From Candidatus Methanofilum arcanum (lineage in GTDB: Archaea; Halobacteriota; Methanomicrobia; Methanomicrobiales; Methanospirillaceae): 11,252 nucleotides of DNA. Below the pieces are notes generated by a model. It saw only the letters and a program-made list of their open reading frames with translations, ran no database searches and was not told the origin of the DNA. Positions 1-6,839 of the stretch are shown piece after piece. Location of the stretch: contig JAITWW010000073.1 in assembly GCA_031285085.1 (NCBI GenBank), positions 1 to 11,252 on the forward strand, written 5' to 3'. A program made the translations under genes and the position numbers. The number at the start of each line of letters is the position of its first letter. The first letter of the stretch is position 1.

Positions 1-464
1 AAATATATCAATATATCTTTGGAGTATTTCTAACCCCCACCCTGGTTATCCTTCATATATCTCATCTTACACCTTTACTAGTTTCATAGACTACACATTA
101 CTTTCATTCCTAGAATGATTTTAAACCTTTCTATTTCTTGTATCATTAAAAAAATCTCTCTTCGTGCTCATTTAGAGTTAAAATAATGAAAAATGGTGGT
201 TTTACAAAAGTAAATAAATGTTCTAACTTTTTTGATGGAATGAGAACAACTTCGTAGGTAGTAGTAAAATTTAATTAAAAGTATTACGTATGACAAAGCT
301 TTCAAAAGTTTATAATATTGTAAAGGAGAGAATAATCATAGTCTACTGTTTTTAAATACTTATACGTCTTCTTTTCTATGTATACAATTGGAAATTCTGT
401 GGATATTTTCTATTTGTATCTGCAGTATCTACAAGTTCTGTGTATTTTTTATAGGGGTGCTGAT
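1..464. other. AT-rich intergenic region upstream of mch
   Basis: There is no convincing reading frame on either strand here. The in-frame extension of mch upstream to an ATG at 378 has no ribosome binding site and encodes residues unlike the family, so I treat it as leader. The region is strongly AT-rich with scattered short A and T tracts. Its left end may hold the promoter of a gene outside the window. The only functional candidates I see are the TATA-like sequences between 309 and 364. Confidence 0.6.
309..364 (+). promoter_or_regulatory. Candidate TATA-box region for mch
   Basis: Two archaeal TATA-like sequences lie upstream of mch: TTTATAATA at 309-317 and TTTAAATACTTATA at 351-364. 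Initiation about 25 nt after the second would start the transcript near 385 and leave a leader of about 80 nt. The surroundings are very AT-rich, so chance matches are easy and neither can be chosen firmly. Confidence 0.3.
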
Positions 465-1424
465 ATGACTAGTGTAAAAATTAGTGTTAATGAGCTTGGT
501 ATTGAGATTTTTGATAATCTCGCAAACTATTGTGATGACTTTAATGTAACCTACCATGAACTTGACAACGGTGCAAAGATTGTGGACTGTGGTGTCAAAG
601 CACAAGGTGGCTATGCAGCTGGACGAGCCTTTACTGAGATCTGTATGGGAGGTCTTGGCGAGGTGAACTTCAGAATGGGAGACATTCTTGGAATTCCGAT
701 GCCGTTTATCGAGGTTAGCACTGATTTCCCCGCAATTTCATGCCTTGGTGCACAAAAAGCTGGCTGGACCGTGAATGTAAACTCATTTTTTGCTATGGGA
801 TCCGGTCCTGCACGAGCACTTGCTCTAAAGCCAAAGCACACATATGAAGTCATTGGCTATGAAGATGATTCAGATGACGCAGTTATTGCCCTTGAATCTG
901 ATAATCTGCCAAATGAAGAGGTTATGGAGAAGATCGCAGAGGCATGTGGCATCAATGTTGGTAACCTCTGTGCAGTTGTAGCTCCTACAGCATCACTCGT
1001 TGGTTCAATTCAGGTATCTGGACGTTGTGTTGAGACAGCCGTTTATAAATTAAACGAACTTGGATTTGATACTCGAAAGATCCAGGCTGCCATTGGAACT
1101 GCTCCAATCCCACCTGTCAAAGCAGATGGCACAAAGGCAATGGGCACTACAAATGATGCAACCATTTACTATGGTCAGATCAACTTGACAATGAATGCAC
1201 CTGAGATTAAGGATTATCTGGATAAAATTCCAAGTAGCAAATCCAAGGGATATGGCAAGCCATTCTACGAGATCTTCAAAGAAGCAAACTTTGACTTCTA
1301 CCAGATTGATACATCTTTGTTTTCACCAGCAGAGGTTACCATCAATGAACTCTCTGAAGGTGTTGTGTACCATGTAGGTGCAGTAAACCCAGAGGTTACA
1401 TTACAGTCATTTGGATATCGTTAA
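465..1424 (+). CDS. mch: Methenyltetrahydromethanopterin cyclohydrolase
   Basis: This cytoplasmic enzyme interconverts N5,N10-methenyl-H4MPT and N5-formyl-H4MPT (EC 3.5.4.27), the third step of methanogenesis from CO2. The product is 319 residues, the usual Mch length. It has the family N-terminus (SVNELGIEIFDNL), the glycine-rich stretch GGYAAGRAFTEICMGGLGEV, the AMGSGPARAL segment and the late TAPIPPVKADGTKAMGTTND motif, all intact. I chose the ATG at 465 because GGGGTG at 454-459 serves as ribosome binding site and because the protein then begins like known Mch. An upstream in-frame ATG at 378 would add 29 unrelated residues. The gene stands alone: no other methanogenesis gene adjoins it, and it is separated from the ars cassette by a long gene-poor stretch. 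Nothing indicates truncation. Recognition rests on remembered family sequence and is very secure. Confidence 0.97.
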   Translation: MTSVKISVNELGIEIFDNLANYCDDFNVTYHELDNGAKIVDCGVKAQGGYAAGRAFTEICMGGLGEVNFRMGDILGIPMPFIEVSTDFPAISCLGAQKAGWTVNVNSFFAMGSGPARALALKPKHTYEVIGYEDDSDDAVIALESDNLPNEEVMEKIAEACGINVGNLCAVVAPTASLVGSIQVSGRCVETAVYKLNELGFDTRKIQAAIGTAPIPPVKADGTKAMGTTNDATIYYGQINLTMNAPEIKDYLDKIPSSKSKGYGKPFYEIFKEANFDFYQIDTSLFSPAEVTINELSEGVVYHVGAVNPEVTLQSFGYR

Positions 1425-1446
1425 ACCTTTGATCAGAATGTAAACT

Positions 1447-1460
1447 CCCCTTTTTTGGGA
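1447..1460 (+). terminator. Probable oligo-T terminator of mch
   Basis: About 25 bases after the mch stop, CCC and GGG flank a run of six T (1451-1456). Archaeal termination typically occurs at T tracts, and this is the first one after the gene. The stem is only three base pairs, so the T tract is the real evidence. Confidence 0.4.
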
Positions 1461-1941
1461 AAATTTGCAAGATATGTAAATATTTTTTTGAAATAGGCGA
1501 AAGAGCGGTCTCATCAATCACGTACATGTAATATTTTGAGAGTGAGATCTACCATTTCTTTTATCGAAAGCCAGTTTCGTAAAACCGAGTACATCTCCTT
1601 GTGGGTGATATCTTTCTCAATCCCATTTTCACCTTTTTTCAATATTAGAGATATTTTTCCTTCTCTCTCTTTACAATTTTTGAAAACAATACATTATACT
1701 GAATGGTTTTGGGAGGCGTTTTCGGAATCTAAAAGCAGATAGGTATAGATTCAGCCAGAAAAAAGATAAGCTGTTGAACGAAAAAACCTCACATTGCGTG
1801 CAACGTATCAAATTATTGGCGAAAAATTTTATTTTTCAAACTTGTCTCTCATCCTTACTTTGATTCGCGTTCAATGGAGTGGAATTGAAATATGACCCAT
1901 TTTTCCTTTCTCTTGAGGGAGTATTATATCGCATATGGGGT

Positions 1942-1961
1942 GATGTACATCAATTTATAAT
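1942..1961 (+). promoter_or_regulatory. Palindrome GATGTACATC next to a TATA-like box
   Basis: GATGTACATC (1942-1951) is a perfect 10-bp palindrome, followed four bases later by TTTATAA (about 1955-1961). A palindrome abutting a TATA box is the normal geometry of an archaeal operator. The half-site GATGTACAT recurs around another TATA-like sequence at 8053-8082. What it would drive is unclear, since the nearest gene start is over 300 bases downstream. Confidence 0.3.
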
Positions 1962-2153
1962 TCATAGCTAATAACTTTAGCCACGGCAAATTGTAATTTT
2001 TTACAAAAACAAGTTTTTAAATGAATTATAACATTTAATGGATAGATTGTTATGTTCTATTCATATAGGGAGTTTCAAATCTGCATCTCTCATGAATCCA
2101 ACATGAGGAGTTATTTCACTTGTGGATCGATTTTCTCAGAGGGAATTTTGAAT

Positions 2154-2172
2154 TATTTTATATTATAAAATA
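2154..2172. repeat. AT-only inverted repeat upstream of the ars cassette
   Basis: TATTTTAT and ATAAAATA form a perfect 8-bp inverted repeat around ATT. It is composed only of A and T, so it could be chance, a TATA-like element or an upstream regulator site. It lies about 40 bases upstream of the likelier TATA box at 2195-2204. Confidence 0.25.
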
Positions 2173-2183
2173 TAATCAAACCA

Positions 2184-2227
2184 TCTGATCAGAAACTATT
2201 TAAGCAACTCAATAAGTAATATATTGA
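2184..2227 (+). promoter_or_regulatory. Candidate ars promoter and ArsR operator
   Basis: A TATA-like ACTATTTAAG lies at 2195-2204 and would place transcription start near 2228. It is bracketed by two palindromes. TCTGATCAGA at 2184-2193 is a perfect 10-bp palindrome just upstream. TCAATA (2209-2214) and TATTGA (2222-2227) form a perfect inverted repeat with a 7-base spacer between the TATA box and the predicted start. ArsR-family repressors bind short AT-rich inverted repeats at their own promoters, so the second repeat is the best operator candidate. Binding there would block RNA polymerase, and As(III) would release it. The placement is seen; the function is inferred. Confidence 0.45.
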
Positions 2228-2270
2228 TAATAATCTATTCATGCAATCTTACATAGGTTGGAATCGATGT

Positions 2271-2278
2271 GAGGTGAT
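2271..2278 (+). promoter_or_regulatory. Shine-Dalgarno site that sets the TTG start of the ars fusion
   Basis: GAGGTGAT is complementary to eight consecutive bases near the usual 3' end of 16S rRNA. It lies seven bases before an in-frame TTG at 2286. The earlier in-frame ATG at 2241 has no such site and would add 15 residues foreign to ArsR, so the TTG is preferred. Confidence 0.75.
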
Positions 2279-2285
2279 TATCAAA

Positions 2286-3599
2286 TTGAAAGAAAGATAC
2301 ACTGAGAATACTGCGTTGCTCAAGGCTCTTGCTGACATCAATAGACTTATGATTGTTGATATGCTCTCCTGCGGCGAGCTATGTGCTTGCGAAATTTTAG
2401 AGAAATTCAATATCACACAGCCAACCCTCTCGCACCACATGAAAACCCTTTGTAATTGTGGCTTGGTAAATGGGTGCAAAGTGGGGAAATGGATGTACTA
2501 TTCTTTGGATGATCAAACAGTACAACATTTTTTGGAGTTTATGCGTACAATAACAAGCAACAAAAAAGATTGTATCTGCCACACAAGTGACTATGATTGT
2601 GAATATAACTTCAAGGAACACTCTGCAGAAGAAAAATCACCTGCAAAACATCTCAATATTGATTTTTTATCTCTTGTATCTCTTGATCTGAGCATCTGTG
2701 AAAGGTGCAGAGCAACAGAGGATGCATTAGATGAAGCTATTCGCATTTTAGAACCTGTATTTAGCACATTAGATTATTTTGTAACCATCAACAAGCTCAA
2801 CATCACAACGGAAAAATTGGCCAAACAACACTGCTTTGGCAGCTCGCCAACTATTCGAGTCAACGGCGTTGACATATGCGATGGCGTCAAGGAAAGCTAT
2901 TGCAACGATAGCGTTGATGGATGCGGTTGTGGTGTCAATTGTCAAGTGTTCACATATGATGGAAAGGCCTATGAGCACCCACCCACCGCCATGATTGTAG
3001 ATGGTATCCTGCGTATTTTGTATGGGTGTCATAATAGTGAACCAAAACCATATAAATTGTCTGAAAATCTAAAAATTTATTTTGAAAGGAGAAGATTCAT
3101 CATGGAAACGAGAAAAACAGAAGAAACTTGCGGATGCAGCACCGGTTGTGGCTGCAATGACACATCATCCAGTAATACATCATCAGTCAAAACCCTGACT
3201 CTTTATGAACCAGCCATGTGCTGCCCGACGGGAATCTGTGGCGTACATGTTGATCCTGAACTACTTCGCATATTGGCAGCGTTAGAAACACTTAAAACAT
3301 CTCATGCAGCCATAGAAATCCAACGTTATAACCTAACAAGCGCTCCGGAAGAGTTTGTAAAAAACGTTGAAGTACATAAACGGTTGACAGACGAGGGTGT
3401 TGAAGTGCTTCCTATCGTTGTTGTTGACGGAAAAATAGTCATTACGAAGCGTTATCCCCGAAATGATGAATTTGAAAAGCTTCTCAATCTCACTAGTACT
3501 TGTGAAGGCTTGCATACTTGCTCTCAAACTGCTGAAAATGATTCCTGTGGCTGTGGTTGTGGTGAAACTTCGGGAAAAAAGGATAGAAATTGCTGCTAA
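2286..3599 (+). CDS. ArsR-DUF2703-ArsD fusion: As(III) repressor and metallochaperone
   Basis: This single 437-residue protein joins three arsenic-operon modules normally encoded separately. Residues 1-100 are an ArsR winged-helix repressor with the As(III)-binding motif ELCACEIL (Cys33, Cys35) followed by the recognition helix TQPTLSHHMKTL. Residues about 127-247 match DUF2703, a domain of unknown function with a thioredoxin-like look: CERC (Cys138, Cys141) after the first strand and an SSPTIRVNG segment typical of a cis-proline loop. Residues 273-437 are ArsD, with MCCPTGIC carrying the three As(III)-transfer cysteines and a later LPIVVVDGKI. ArsD is longer than the usual roughly 120 residues because of Cys-rich tails (CGCSTGCGC; CGCGCG and a final CC). 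In all I count about 32 cysteines. The gene starts at TTG 2286 behind a strong SD. An internal SD and ATG at 3102 could also give free ArsD. It leads the ars operon and probably represses it. The ArsR and ArsD assignments are secure; joint function is inferred. Confidence 0.9.
   Translation: MKERYTENTALLKALADINRLMIVDMLSCGELCACEILEKFNITQPTLSHHMKTLCNCGLVNGCKVGKWMYYSLDDQTVQHFLEFMRTITSNKKDCICHTSDYDCEYNFKEHSAEEKSPAKHLNIDFLSLVSLDLSICERCRATEDALDEAIRILEPVFSTLDYFVTINKLNITTEKLAKQHCFGSSPTIRVNGVDICDGVKESYCNDSVDGCGCGVNCQVFTYDGKAYEHPPTAMIVDGILRILYGCHNSEPKPYKLSENLKIYFERRRFIMETRKTEETCGCSTGCGCNDTSSSNTSSVKTLTLYEPAMCCPTGICGVHVDPELLRILAALETLKTSHAAIEIQRYNLTSAPEEFVKNVEVHKRLTDEGVEVLPIVVVDGKIVITKRYPRNDEFEKLLNLTSTCEGLHTCSQTAENDSCGCGCGETSGKKDRNCC
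3032..3040 (+). other. Three consecutive out-of-frame stops at the DUF2703-ArsD junction
   Basis: Nine bases read TAA-TAG-TGA in the frame one base behind the fusion frame's next codon, immediately after the codons that end DUF2703 (Tyr246-Gly247). The fusion frame reads through as CAT-AAT-AGT-GAA. The simplest reading is that this was the original end of an arsR-DUF2703 gene and that a small indel just upstream moved translation past it. Confidence 0.5.
3085..3104 (+). promoter_or_regulatory. Internal SD and ATG of arsD inside the fusion gene
   Basis: AAAGGAG at 3085-3091 precedes an in-frame ATG at 3102 by ten bases, exactly where a separate arsD would begin. Translation from here would give a free ArsD of 165 residues. 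The upstream linker (residues about 248-272) reads like former intergenic DNA: YKLSENLKIYFERRR encodes nothing recognisable and overlaps the SD. Either this site is a relic or it still produces ArsD alone beside the fusion. Confidence 0.6.
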
Positions 3600-3614
3600 A
3601 AGTTGGTTCTGCTG

Positions 3615-5354
3615 ATGTTTCCATTATTTCATCCACACAACATTGTGCTCACGAAGTACCTGTTCTTTACTGGCAAAGGCGGTGTGGGTAAAACTTCAAT
3701 AGCCTGTGCAATGGCTGTTACTCTTGCCGATAGTGGAAAAAAAGTAATGCTTATCAGCACAGATCCGGCTTCTAACTTACAAGACGTTTTCAATATGGAG
3801 TTGTCCGGGAAAGGTACTCCTATACAGGATATGCCAAACCTTGTGGTCGCCAACCTTGATCCACTGCAAGCTGCTGCTGAATACCGTGAAAGCGTGGTAG
3901 CACCCTATCGTGGGAAATTGCCTGATACGGTGATCGCTAATATGGAAGAACAGCTCTCTGGCTCCTGCACCGTGGAAATTGCTGCTTTCAACGAATTTTC
4001 AAAGTTCATTACAGACAAACAAGCACAGAAGGAATATGACTATATCATTTTTGATACAGCTCCCACAGGTCATACGCTTCGCATGTTGCAGCTTCCATCT
4101 GCTTGGACCAACTTTATGAGCGAGAATACGCATGGTGCTTCCTGTTTAGGCCAGTTATCTGGCCTGGAAGAACATAAAAGCATGTACAAGCAAGCTGTTG
4201 AAACCCTTTCAGATGGTGCAAAAACAACCCTTGTGCTTGTATCCAGGCCAGAAACCGCTCCACTTCAAGAGGCTGAGCGTGCAGCGAAGGAACTTTTTGA
4301 ACTTGGCATTCGAAATCAATCATTGATAATCAATGGCGTGATGGAATCGTGGGATGACATCATATCCAAAGATTTTTTTGAGAAACAGCAAAAGGCCTTG
4401 CTGAATATACCGCCTACTCTACAAGGATTAAAAACCTCTTATGTGCCTCTTCGTGCGTACAATGTTACGGGTCTTCATAATGTTCGCTCTTTACTCACGA
4501 CAGCAAGCTATTCTATGAGTGGTGATGAGCTGCACTTTAAACATATGAAGTGTCTGAAAGATGTGGTTCTCGACCTTGTTCATTCAAATAAAAAGGTCAT
4601 TTTTACGATGGGAAAAGGAGGCGTCGGAAAAACGACAATTGCTGCGGCTGTAGCTTTAGGACTACATGCAAAAGGTAAAGCGGTGCATCTGGCAACAACA
4701 GACCCAGCGGTGCATCTTACATATATCATTGACGAAAATAGTGGCATTACTATGAGCCATATTGATGAACAAATGGAGCTTCAAAGGTATCAGGAAGAGA
4801 TCTTGTCAAAAGCAAGGGAAACCATGTCCGCCGATGATTTGGCGTATATTGAAGAAGATTTACGTTCCCCCTGCACACAGGAAATTGCCGTGTTTCGTGC
4901 TTTTGCTCAAATCGTGGAGAAAGCGGACAATGAGGTTGTTGTTATTGACACCGCACCCACAGGCCATACACTTCTGCTTCTAGACAGCACATTGAGTTAT
5001 CATCGTGAAGTACAGCGGACACAGGGATTGATTCCTGATTCGGTACAAAAACTATTGCCAAGGCTTCGTAATGCGGATGAAACGGAAGTTTTGATTGTTA
5101 CCCTTGCGGAAACAACACCCGTTTATGAAGCCCTTCGCTTAGAAGAAGATTTACAACGTGCCGGGATTTCTGCGAAATGGTGGATTATCAACTCGTCACT
5201 TCATCAAACAGGTACGACCAATAAACTGTTGTCAACCAAAGCACATAATGAAATCAGATGGATCAACAAAATTGATGAGCATACAAGCGGTCATTTTGCT
5301 GTTATCGCCTGGAGTGCTGATGAGATGAAAGGAGATAGATTGCTTGCTATATAA
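3615..5354 (+). CDS. arsA: Arsenical pump-driving ATPase ArsA
   Basis: ArsA is the cytoplasmic ATPase that accepts As(III) from ArsD and energises the membrane permease. The 579-residue product has the classic duplicated architecture and nearly the length of the Escherichia coli protein (583). The first half has Walker A GKGGVGKTS at residues 20-28 and the signature DTAPTGH at 147. The second half has a Walker A at about 333 and DTAPTGH at 445. Cys118 (GSCTVEIAAF), Cys177 (SCLGQL) and Cys420 (SPCTQEIAVF) correspond to the metalloid-binding cysteines 113, 172 and 422 of the E. coli enzyme, so the pump ATPase appears intact. I chose ATG 3615; a TTG at 3603 would add four residues. It starts 15 bases after the stop of the preceding fusion with no clear SD, so translational coupling is likely. 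It is not a Get3/TRC40 protein, which is a single-half ATPase. Confidence 0.96.
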   Translation: MFPLFHPHNIVLTKYLFFTGKGGVGKTSIACAMAVTLADSGKKVMLISTDPASNLQDVFNMELSGKGTPIQDMPNLVVANLDPLQAAAEYRESVVAPYRGKLPDTVIANMEEQLSGSCTVEIAAFNEFSKFITDKQAQKEYDYIIFDTAPTGHTLRMLQLPSAWTNFMSENTHGASCLGQLSGLEEHKSMYKQAVETLSDGAKTTLVLVSRPETAPLQEAERAAKELFELGIRNQSLIINGVMESWDDIISKDFFEKQQKALLNIPPTLQGLKTSYVPLRAYNVTGLHNVRSLLTTASYSMSGDELHFKHMKCLKDVVLDLVHSNKKVIFTMGKGGVGKTTIAAAVALGLHAKGKAVHLATTDPAVHLTYIIDENSGITMSHIDEQMELQRYQEEILSKARETMSADDLAYIEEDLRSPCTQEIAVFRAFAQIVEKADNEVVVIDTAPTGHTLLLLDSTLSYHREVQRTQGLIPDSVQKLLPRLRNADETEVLIVTLAETTPVYEALRLEEDLQRAGISAKWWIINSSLHQTGTTNKLLSTKAHNEIRWINKIDEHTSGHFAVIAWSADEMKGDRLLAI

Positions 5355-5363
5355 GCAAGCAAA

Positions 5364-5462
5364 ATGGATATCTTCGATATGAATTGTTCAAATGGTGAAA
5401 AATATGTTTTATCAAAAATGTTACAATATCCTGTTACTTTTCATGAACAAGTTGTACTGTAA
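5364..5462 (+). CDS. Small hypothetical frame between arsA and the permease
   Basis: A 32-codon frame opens with ATG ten bases after the arsA stop and closes 29 bases before the permease start, filling almost the whole gap. The predicted peptide begins MDIFDMNCSNGEKYV and resembles nothing I recognise. It has no good SD, and its single cysteine is not in a metal-binding motif. It may be the remnant of a gene lost from the operon, or chance. I list it because its placement between co-transcribed genes is neat; the evidence for expression is weak. Confidence 0.2.
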   Translation: MDIFDMNCSNGEKYVLSKMLQYPVTFHEQVVL

Positions 5463-5479
5463 GGTGATCTAAAGGAGAA

Positions 5480-5484
5480 GGAGG
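5480..5484 (+). promoter_or_regulatory. Shine-Dalgarno site of the arsenite permease
   Basis: GGAGG lies seven bases before the ATG at 5492 and is preceded by a second purine-rich AAAGGAG at 5471-5477. Such strong SD sites are rare among the neighbouring archaeal genes and support a bacterial origin of the cassette. Confidence 0.7.
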
Positions 5485-5491
5485 AACTTTT

Positions 5492-6565
5492 ATGAGTCAA
5501 AATCGCACACAGCTATCCTTTTTAGACCGATTTTTGAGCTTGTGGATTTTTGCAGCAATGGGAATAGGTGTTTTTATCGGTTACCTCTTTCCAAGCCTGT
5601 CAAAAATGTTAGAATCTATGAGTTCTGGTGCTATCTCTTGGCCAATAGCTATCGGCCTCATCGTCATGATGTATCCGCCCTTGTGTAAAATAAAATATGA
5701 AGAGATTGGCAAAGTTACAAAAAACAAAAAAGTGCTAGGCTTATCACTGATTCAAAACTGGATTGTCGGGCCGATACTCATGTTTATACTGGCGGTTTTG
5801 CTTTTGCCGGATCTGCCAAACTATGCCATCGGGCTGATTATCATTGGGCTGGCACGTTGTATAGCAATGGTCATCATTTGGAATACTTTGGCCAATGGTG
5901 ACAATGAATACTGTGCCGCTTTGGTCGCACTCAACTCCATATTTCAAATTCTGCTTTACTCCGTGTACATCTATTTGTTTGTAACTCTGCTCCCGACGTG
6001 GCTTGGGCTTTCATGGGGAGGGCAAGTTGTACATGTTTCTATCTGGAGTGTTGCAAAAAGTGTTTTGATATACCTTGGCATACCATTTGCCGCAGGCTTT
6101 CTGACGAGGTTCTTCCTCTTAAAATATCACTCAAAAGAATGGTATGAAGAGAAATTCATCCCTAAAATATCACCTGTTGCACTTATCGCTTTATTATACA
6201 CCATTATCATTATGTTTACACTGAAAGGCCAGTTTATTATCACATTGCCGTTTCACGTCGTCAGAATTGCCATCCCTTTGCTTATATATTTCATTATTAT
6301 GTTTCTAGTGAGCTTTTATATGTCATATAAACAGGGTGTCAACTATGAACAGACTGTCACGCTCGCATTTACAGCCGCAAGCAACAACTTTGAACTCGCT
6401 ATTGCTGTAGCCATAGCTGTTTTTGGTATTGCTTCCGACCAAGCGTTTGCGGCAGTGATTGGGCCACTGATTGAAGTTCCGGTCATGATTGCGCTGGTCA
6501 CCCTTGCGTTATATTTCAAGCGCAGATATTTTGATAAAAAAGGAGAGAATGTACTAAGCATTTAA
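5492..6565 (+). CDS. acr3: ACR3-family arsenite efflux permease
   Basis: This integral membrane permease exports As(III), probably energised here by ArsA. The 357-residue protein is highly hydrophobic, with about ten membrane segments, the usual topology and length for ACR3 (bile acid/arsenite/riboflavin transporter superfamily). Family hallmarks are YPPLCKIKYEEI near residue 61, LARCIAMVIIWNTLANGDNEY with the transport-essential cysteine at about 123, and GPLIEVPVMIAL with the conserved glutamate at about 328 in the last segment. ACR3 is unrelated to the ArsB family, though operons often label it arsB. It follows arsA by 137 bases in the same orientation and has its own strong SD, so it is very probably in the same transcript. 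It appears complete, ending in a short charged tail. Confidence 0.94.
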   Translation: MSQNRTQLSFLDRFLSLWIFAAMGIGVFIGYLFPSLSKMLESMSSGAISWPIAIGLIVMMYPPLCKIKYEEIGKVTKNKKVLGLSLIQNWIVGPILMFILAVLLLPDLPNYAIGLIIIGLARCIAMVIIWNTLANGDNEYCAALVALNSIFQILLYSVYIYLFVTLLPTWLGLSWGGQVVHVSIWSVAKSVLIYLGIPFAAGFLTRFFLLKYHSKEWYEEKFIPKISPVALIALLYTIIIMFTLKGQFIITLPFHVVRIAIPLLIYFIIMFLVSFYMSYKQGVNYEQTVTLAFTAASNNFELAIAVAIAVFGIASDQAFAAVIGPLIEVPVMIALVTLALYFKRRYFDKKGENVLSI

Positions 6566-6839
6566 AGATGCAACTCTTACAACAATGAGCGAGAGTTCAA
6601 ACGCTTCGCTACTCATGGCGGTTTAAAAAGTATTCATAGGAAACCCCTACGAACCAGGATTCACACATGTGAAATATAAACATCATACGACAAAAAAGAG
6701 ATAGCTGTGAGATGATAATTACATGAATGAGCTCATCTTACGCTAATTTCATTTTACCGTGATATGTGTAGTTCCTATCTCACTCAATACCTGTAACAGT
6801 ATATCATCCATACCTGCCATACATACAATAACTGAACTG
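6566..6839. other. Intergenic region between the permease and the HD-domain gene
   Basis: No gene is seen. Short inverted repeats follow the permease (AACTCT and AGAGTT within about 6571-6600) but no T tract is attached, so a terminator is not convincing. TTCACA-CA-TGTGAA at 6660-6673 directly abuts a TATA-like AATATAAA at 6673-6680. ATGAGCTCAT at 6727-6736 is a perfect palindrome lying in the predicted leader. Confidence 0.4.
6660..6680 (+). promoter_or_regulatory. Candidate promoter with operator-like inverted repeat for the HD gene
   Basis: A 6-bp perfect inverted repeat TTCACA/TGTGAA with a 2-base spacer touches an AATATAAA TATA-like box. Transcription would start near 6703 and leave a leader of roughly 135 bases before the preferred ATG at 6840. 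A repressor or activator could bind the repeat, but none is identified. Confidence 0.35.

Larger units (their letters stand above)
1425..2240. other. Long gene-poor region between mch and the ars cassette
   Basis: This stretch holds no recognisable gene. A 68-codon plus-strand frame beginning at a TTG at 1536 has no ribosome binding site and looks like chance. On the minus strand an open frame from 1693 to 1514 encodes about 59 residues of ordinary charged and hydrophobic composition, with no credible start, and it ends in a double stop. It could be the eroded tail of a lost gene, which I do not recognise. Small inverted repeats are present: GAAAAAT/ATTTTTC at 1821-1837, TTGTAA/TTACAA at 1991-2006, and the palindrome GATGTACATC at 1942-1951. 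The region may be an old insertion boundary of the ars cassette, but no flanking duplication or insertion-sequence end is visible. Confidence 0.5.

Noticed and set aside
378..464. Upstream extension of mch from an ATG at 378
   Set aside because: The added 29 residues are hydrophobic and unlike Mch, there is no ribosome site, and GGGGTG precedes ATG 465.
1536..1742. 68-codon plus-strand frame in the mch-ars gap
   Set aside because: It has a TTG start without SD and low-complexity Phe/Ser-rich content, and I recognise no family.
2241..2285. ATG 2241 as start of the ars fusion
   Set aside because: It has no SD, whereas GAGGTGAT lies seven bases before TTG 2286, after which the sequence matches ArsR.
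3615..5354. Get3/TRC40 tail-anchored protein ATPase instead of ArsA
   Set aside because: The protein has two complete ATPase halves, the three As(III)-binding cysteines and an ars operon context.
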